Origin: Dipylidium caninum | Lineage: Eukaryota; Platyhelminthes; Cestoda; Cyclophyllidea; Dipylidiidae | Assembly: GCA_017562135.1 (NCBI GenBank) | Contig: QEYB01000766.1 | Location: 1,302,001-1,366,000 of the forward strand | Direction of reading: 5' to 3' | Length of the DNA stretch: 64,000 nucleotides | In this document: positions 58,762-64,000 of the stretch, piece after piece | How the letters are laid out: each line of letters starts with the position of its first letter | Position numbering within the stretch: the first letter of the stretch is position 1 | Program-made: the position numbers and the translations under genes | Notes under the pieces: generated by a model | What the model saw: the letters and a program-made list of their open reading frames with translations, nothing else | The model's database searches: none | Told to the model about the DNA's origin: nothing

Positions 58762-59340
58762 ATGCGCGCGCATATCTCGTCGATGGAGAGAATACGTCAT
58801 ATTTCGCTGGAACAGACACCGTTGCCGCCGGAGCGGCTACCTCGTCTGGTGCCGCCCCCGGCGGCGGCGATCAGCAGCGCCGTCTCGCCACCGAGACAGC
58901 ACCGACGGAGCGACTCGCATGACCACAACCCCCTCCTGCCCTGCCGCTCGTCTTCGGTGCGGCCTATTTCTGAAGGCGTCTTCGAGGCGACTAAGCCTCG
59001 AGTCCGCCATCCCAGCGAGCAGACATCCAATTCGCCGCAGCCGCGCTTCCCTCGAGTTGCCAACCAGCCACTCCGCCACCTCTACGACCAAAACAACACG
59101 TACACCGGCGCCTCGGCGGACGCGAGGAGGGCGTGGGTCGGCCACCTCCCCGGGGCGATCACGAGGGCTGGCGCCAGGAGTGTGCTCGCGGATTCCGTGA
59201 CGTTCGGCGAAGAGGTGGAGAAGAAGAAACACAATATCCTGAAGGAGTACAAACAGAGGAGACGGAAGAAGTATAACTCGTGGACGTTCCCCGACTGGGA
59301 GTCCGACGGAGAAGAAAAAAAGGAAAAAGAAAAAGATGGC
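58762..59340 (+). CDS. Uncharacterised basic protein, first exon
   Basis: ATG at 58762 lies 55 bp after a TATA box. The exon encodes 193 residues and ends gatggc|gtaagt in phase 0. The first half is proline/arginine-rich (ERLPRLVPPPAAAISSAV). The end is highly charged and probably helical (EEVEKKKHNILKEYKQRRRK) followed by YNSWTFPDWESDGEEKKEK. I do not recognise the family. The next exon is unclear: acceptor 59499-59500 would add six codons and a stop (59519-59521), giving a small two-exon gene. Alternatively it may continue to the exon at 61556 through an exon I cannot find. The lysine-rich end suggests nuclear or nucleic-acid association, which is inference only. Confidence 0.5.
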
Positions 59341-59521
59341 GTAAGTCAGTAGTAAAATTAAAACCCTCCATTATTGCCCTGACCTCTGAACTTCGACTTA
59401 TCTGCGTGGTTTGGTGTGACTGACTGGCAGTGAATTGATATCTGTGTGTCATATGACTCGGTTTGACCTCTCGATCGCTTGTTCCATTCGCTGCGCGCAG
59501 GCGCCTCCACGCGGTCCGTGA

Positions 59522-61555
59522 GGTTGCGGGCCTGGTTCTGGCACCAGAGAGCTCAGCCGGTCTGGCCCGACACCCGCGTGGCGCCGGCGTCTAAACCCCC
59601 TCCACCACGTCGCCACTCCGGTTTTGTCGGCCGGCCTGGAGCATACGCGACGCGGTGCCACTTCAGCGTCCTCGACGGCGGGCCTTGTTCCCCCCGTTCC
59701 GCTGTTGTCCGACTAACCGATTGCCGCAGCAACTTCGCCGCCCCATTCATAGGTGCTCGTGGGCTGCCACGATTTACTCACACAACACGTTTGCTTACAA
59801 GACCCGATGGTGTGGCATGTCGTTGGGGTCGCCTCAAGCCGCCCTCCCACGTGACGAGGAGGCAGGGCGTGGCAGTGAGGCGGTGCAGGCTCCAAGTAAC
59901 TGTCGAATTGCGCTAGTCGCTGGCGATACGACTGCCGCGAAGGGCTGCAACCCCTCTGCCTCGCCCCAAACACAATTTGAACGCGCTGGTCGTCTCCGCT
60001 AAAAGTTGTGCTTCCTTGAAGACTTGTCGTTACTCAGCAGCCGCGTTTGAAATCACCGCCTGCTGCGTGGGGGGCGACTTGACGCGCCTCATGCTTGATT
60101 GCACGCTCACCGTCAACTGAACGAGAGGTCAGCCGCATGCAATCGGCTGTGGCGTCACCCGGGCCGTTGCCAACACACAAGGTGGATTTGCGGCGCCCTT
60201 GCACGCCAGCTCAGATTGACTTGCGTCGGGCGAAGGGCAGCCACGTTGTGGTTCACCTCTGTCGAAAACGGGCCCGTCCGGTCCCACGCCTCGCCCGTCT
60301 GCACCGCCGAGTGGCCGGCGGCCGTGGCGCCCGAGGCAGCTGCCGCCCACGGTCCACACAGCACTGAGCGCCGGCGGCAGTGCTTGCGACCGCCCCACGC
60401 GCCGCGCGCCTGCAGCAGAGTGTGCTGAGGTCACCTCCGAGTGAGTCGTTGGAAAGTGGTCCCCGTCTTCAGCTCCGCAGACGCCAACTTCTCACATTGG
60501 TGGGCAAGTGACCCTTTTCGCCGGTCAGAGCACTCATCTGCCATGGCAACAGCCTCTGTCGACAGACCTGCCCCGCATCCCGCGGCTTTGTCCTCCCCCC
60601 AAACGCCCGCCTGCACGTCGACTCCCCCGCAAACAACAGCGTCGAATCCCCCTGTGCAGTCAAAGGCCTCGAGGAGGACCTTTGCACTGCACACTAGGCG
60701 GTTTGATTCTGAGCGAGAAAACTATTTCCTACCCATGAAACCACCCGCAGCGCCTCTCCACACACACGCGTATGGAGACTATCGCATTCCACTTTTTACC
60801 ACCCTCGACTGTGGCACCAAAGCGGGCGAGGGGGACGGAGGAGGGGGGTGGGTGAAGCGTTTCTCCCCAACCCTCATCGGTCCACGCGTTGAGAGCTCAG
60901 CTCAAACACCTGTGGGGGGGGGCAGGAAAAGGCGGCATTCCCCCCCCCGCAAGCCGCAGGTGGCGGTGGCTTCTCATTGTTCGCACCGGTTTTCGTCGCC
61001 CGCCTCCCCATTGCCCTCAATGGCGTGAGCAAGCCAGCTACGAGGGCGTCTGTGGGAACGCTGGCAGCTCGTCGGGCACAGGCTGCAACTGCGGCCATGG
61101 CGACTGAACCGCTGTGTTCGTATTCCGCGGAGAGACGAGATACTAACGTCTGTAGTTCATTGATGAACGACACCCTTGCCGACCTCGTAGGCGCAGAAAG
61201 ATGGGGCAGAGGAGCGAGTTGTCGCAATGTCGGACCTTCCTAGACGGCACGAAAGGAGGGGCGGAGGGTGGACGCTCACGTGGACGGCGTAGTGAGAGCC
61301 AGGACGGCGTTCTGGGCCGCTGTTATGCGCCGAAGCCGCGGTGGCGGAGGCGGGAGGAGGAGAAGTCGCCGGCCTTTGGAGACGTTGTCCTCCTCCGTCG
61401 TCCATTGGCGCGAGCGGCTATTTACTCTACCCCATTCGAGCCAATCAGAGCGCGCCACTGCGGCTAAGGCACACGGCATCGTGGTGTACACAGGCGCACA
61501 TCACAAGGCGTTTGAACACACGCCGTAGGCTCCGGATTGATTTGTGCACCAACAG
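59522..61555 (+). other. GC-rich stretch between the last two gene models
   Basis: No exon is certain. A possible plus-strand exon after the acceptor at about 60474 reads FSHWWASDPFRRSEHSSA and HTRRFDSERENYFLP. ATTGG at 61404-61408 and CCAAT at 61441-61445 flank a TATTTA at 61419 and may be a promoter for the next exon. Confidence 0.35.
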
Positions 61556-61566
61556 CTCGGAGCAGC

Positions 61567-63049
61567 ATGCCCGGCGCCCGCTGCCACGGGGGCGGAATGC
61601 GGAAGACCAGGTCGGAGGGCAGCATCTGCACCATCCGCATGCTCATCTCCTTCGACGGCCGGGCGGCATGCAGGCAAAATGTCGAATCGGTGCTGGTGGA
61701 CAACCTCTCGCAGTCTATCGGCAATGCCACTTTCGCAAAGGAACGAAGTAACCCTCCTCCCCGTCGACACTCCTTCGGCGTGCACTGCCTCCTCGATGCT
61801 GTAAAGCAGCGCAAATCGACCGGTGGACTCAGCCATGAGAAGTCCTTCCACTGTTATCAAACCAGCGACAACCACCACCACCACCACTCTTCGCACAAGA
61901 TGGAGGAGTTCTCGGGCCAAGTGGCTCTCACCACCCACCACACTGGACTACTTCTCAGCTTGCCCAACAACGTGAAGCGTGTCAGGACGGTCCACTTCGT
62001 GGTGGGCAAGCAGGAGGACTGCGAGACTGCGGCTCATCAGCCCCGCTGGAGGCGCAACCGCATCTTCTCCCGCCACAGCATCGGCGCCCTCTCGAAATGG
62101 CATCTGACGGAGACCACGAAGGCGGCGGGGGAGGGCGAGGTGATAGACTTCCCTCTGCGAAGGTCCGCCTCACTGGGACGCTTGATGGAAGGCCAACATA
62201 AGTGCATGGACGTGGTGCTCCAGCCCTCGGAGACCAGCATCATTGAGTTCGCCAGTGTAGAAGGTAGAAGGAAGTTGGGAAGCAAGATCCGGCGGGTGGC
62301 GAGGGGCTTCAACCTCACTGACATGCACTGGACCCCGAGGAAGCATTCCACCTCGAGTGGGGTCAGCTTGAAGTCGATATCGAGCTACGAGACGACCGGT
62401 AGTGGTGAGGTGACGCTCACGTCGTCCTCGTTGAAGATTCAAACGGATGTGAGTAGAGCGGTGTTCAACTGCCACCGGCTTTCTGTTTACTATGAGCCTT
62501 TGATAAACTATTTCGCATCACTGGTTAGAGTTTAAAATGGCTCTGTTTACTAAGTCCTGACGTCTGTCTCTGGTGGCGCTCGAGAGCTGGGAAAATGGTT
62601 GAAGGGCCCAAGGGAGGGCCTTCCTCCGCCCTGCGGCCGCCGGGAGCGAAGAGTGGGCGGGGGGGCGCGGGACAGTGGTTTGCGTCTCTGTTGGGAGGTC
62701 TGTGCCTCCTGCTCCGGAAAGAGAGCATCGCGGACGCTAACAGTTTTAGCCTCTCGAGGGAAGAAACGCCGCGTCTCCACCCCGCCGGTTGGGGTTGGCA
62801 GCCGTTTCCTCGATGGGGTCCCGAATGTCATCCACCCGCGACGCGGCACTAGCCGTTGCCGCCCTCAGCCCTCCCCTCCCCGGGCAACTGGCGCCCCCTG
62901 GCTGGTGGGCGAAACAAAACAGGTGGGTTGTGGCTCTGACCTGCACACTCGGCGGACTTGCGCGTTTCTGCCTGTGACGAGACACTTTGCCGGCCTGTTA
63001 GGAGGTAGTCGACACTTGGCAGAGGCGTGTGGGCAAAGCCCGGATGCAG
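61567..63049 (+). CDS. Uncharacterised protein, at least two exons, continues downstream
   Basis: Exon 61567-62448 (ATG at 61567, donor ggat|gtgagt, phase 0) and exon 63002-63049 (acceptor ggcctgttag, donor atgcag|gtgacg, 16 codons) are phase-consistent. An acceptor at 61554-61555 precedes the ATG, so this is either an internal exon of the gene at 58762 or a new, possibly trans-spliced, gene. The product begins MPGARCHGGGMRKTRSEGSI, then ICTIRMLISFDGRAACRQN, a run of five histidines after SDN, and basic serine-rich blocks (RRNRIFSRHSIGALSKWHLT, PLRRSASLGRLMEG). No domain is recognised. Several R-R-x-S sequences resemble basophilic kinase sites. A further exon may start at 63277 (FIWQQVNRSRNEGLRIPA). 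The gene probably runs past the window. Confidence 0.5.
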
Positions 63050-64000
63050 GTGACGATCGCGTTTTTATATTTCTGTCGCTTGCGAGGGCGACCGAAACTT
63101 TCCCCTTGTTTAGGGGAAGGCTTTCGTCCGGAGGCGGCGGGCGAGGGGATTCATTACAATGCCACCGTCGTGGCTTTTAGAGGCGCGCAATGCTCTTATC
63201 GAAATAACCGCTCCGGAAGCTGACGGGTCCTCAAATGAAGTAATGTCACACGAACCGCGCCACGCTGTCACCGCAGTTCATCTGGCAACAAGTTAACCGG
63301 AGCCGAAATGAAGGCCTTCGAATTCCAGCTACTCACGAGCCGACCACCTCCCCCCCTTTGCGCCAATGCGGCCCTCGTGTCCCTCCCGCCTCGGCTTCCT
63401 CGGTGTCACCGGCGAGGACCGAGCGTTCGCCGGCGTAGAGGCCGCGATCCGCGTCGACTTGGCCGCCTTCTGCCGGCTTTGAGCGGCACGACGAGACGAT
63501 TTGACCAGGCCCCGCCTGTCCCTCGTCGGCACCTCAGCGCTCGACGACGGGGTGTTACCTGGTCTTGTCTCCTGGTCGTTTTCTAATTCCTTTTGGTTCA
63601 CAACTCGATCCCATCAGTCCACCTCAGCTTTCCAGCTTAGCTGCAAGTGACAGGCGCCCACGCATGTTTACAGGCCTCCGGTAAAATGCGTGTTTCAAAT
63701 GGCGTCACCCGCACTCGGCCAAACACTGGCCAGTTAGCCGCGGGACATGCGTTTTCCTCTCAAGTCAGCGCCCCGTGCGGGCGATTCCTTTCGCCAACCA
63801 GCCGCCGCGCGACTGACGGGCGCCGAGAACTGGCCCTTCGGGCGGTCCTCGTTTCGCTCTGCCTGTCGGTGGCAGCTCTCGCGTTTGCCGGACTCCTCGC
63901 CTCCCCTCCCCCCCCCAACAGCCCTTTTTGTTGGCATTCACTGCACCTGCGTTCCGTTCGCCGAGTGGAGAACAATTTGCTGCAGGCGTTGAGTTTGATG
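63050..64000 (+). other. Window end, probable continuation of the last gene
   Basis: An acceptor at 63275-63276 opens two coding-like frames, one in phase 0 and one in phase 2. I cannot choose between them. Nothing else is recognised. Confidence 0.3.

Overview
The window is eukaryotic and most likely comes from a parasitic flatworm (cestode or trematode). The genes are intron-split. Several introns are extremely short: 31, 35, 37, 43, 54 and 59-63 nt. Such micro-introns next to multi-kilobase introns are a known flatworm feature. The species call is inference. No prokaryotic operon, rRNA, tRNA, CRISPR array or intact transposon was recognised. All exon limits come from reading GT/AG sites and checking reading-frame phase by eye.

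Layout. (1) 451-15464, plus strand: a ZU5-ZU5-UPA protein resembling death-domain-containing protein 1 (DTHD1). Its 5' end lies outside the window, one exon is ambiguous, and its penultimate exon changes frame. (2) 29522-17452, minus strand: a transmembrane and coiled-coil domain (TMCC) family protein. Ten exons close in phase to 1151 codons plus a stop, ending in two membrane segments. Genes 1 and 2 converge. (3) 29523-41230: 11.7 kb of mostly AT-rich DNA between divergent genes, with no recognised gene. (4) 41237-51475, plus strand: TEX10 (Ipi1-like), a rixosome/60S ribosome assembly factor. Its 15 phase-consistent exons give about 992 residues, and a poly(A) signal lies 38 bp past the stop. 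(5) 51520-58650: 7 kb of GC-rich DNA with no convincing gene. (6) 58762-59340 and 61567-63049 or beyond, plus strand: one or two uncharacterised basic, low-complexity proteins. The first has a CCAAT/TATA promoter. The second probably continues past the window.

The outer parts of the window (about 1-17 kb and 52-64 kb) look clearly more GC- and CpG-rich than the middle (about 23-48 kb).

The genes do not form an obvious pathway: a possible signalling adaptor, an ER or endomembrane-type anchored protein and a nucleolar factor. The most unusual structures are a 90-bp, 89/90-identical inverted repeat flanking one TEX10 exon, a splice acceptor with no visible donor just before the TEX10 start codon (a trans-splicing candidate), and the frame change in the DTHD1-like gene.
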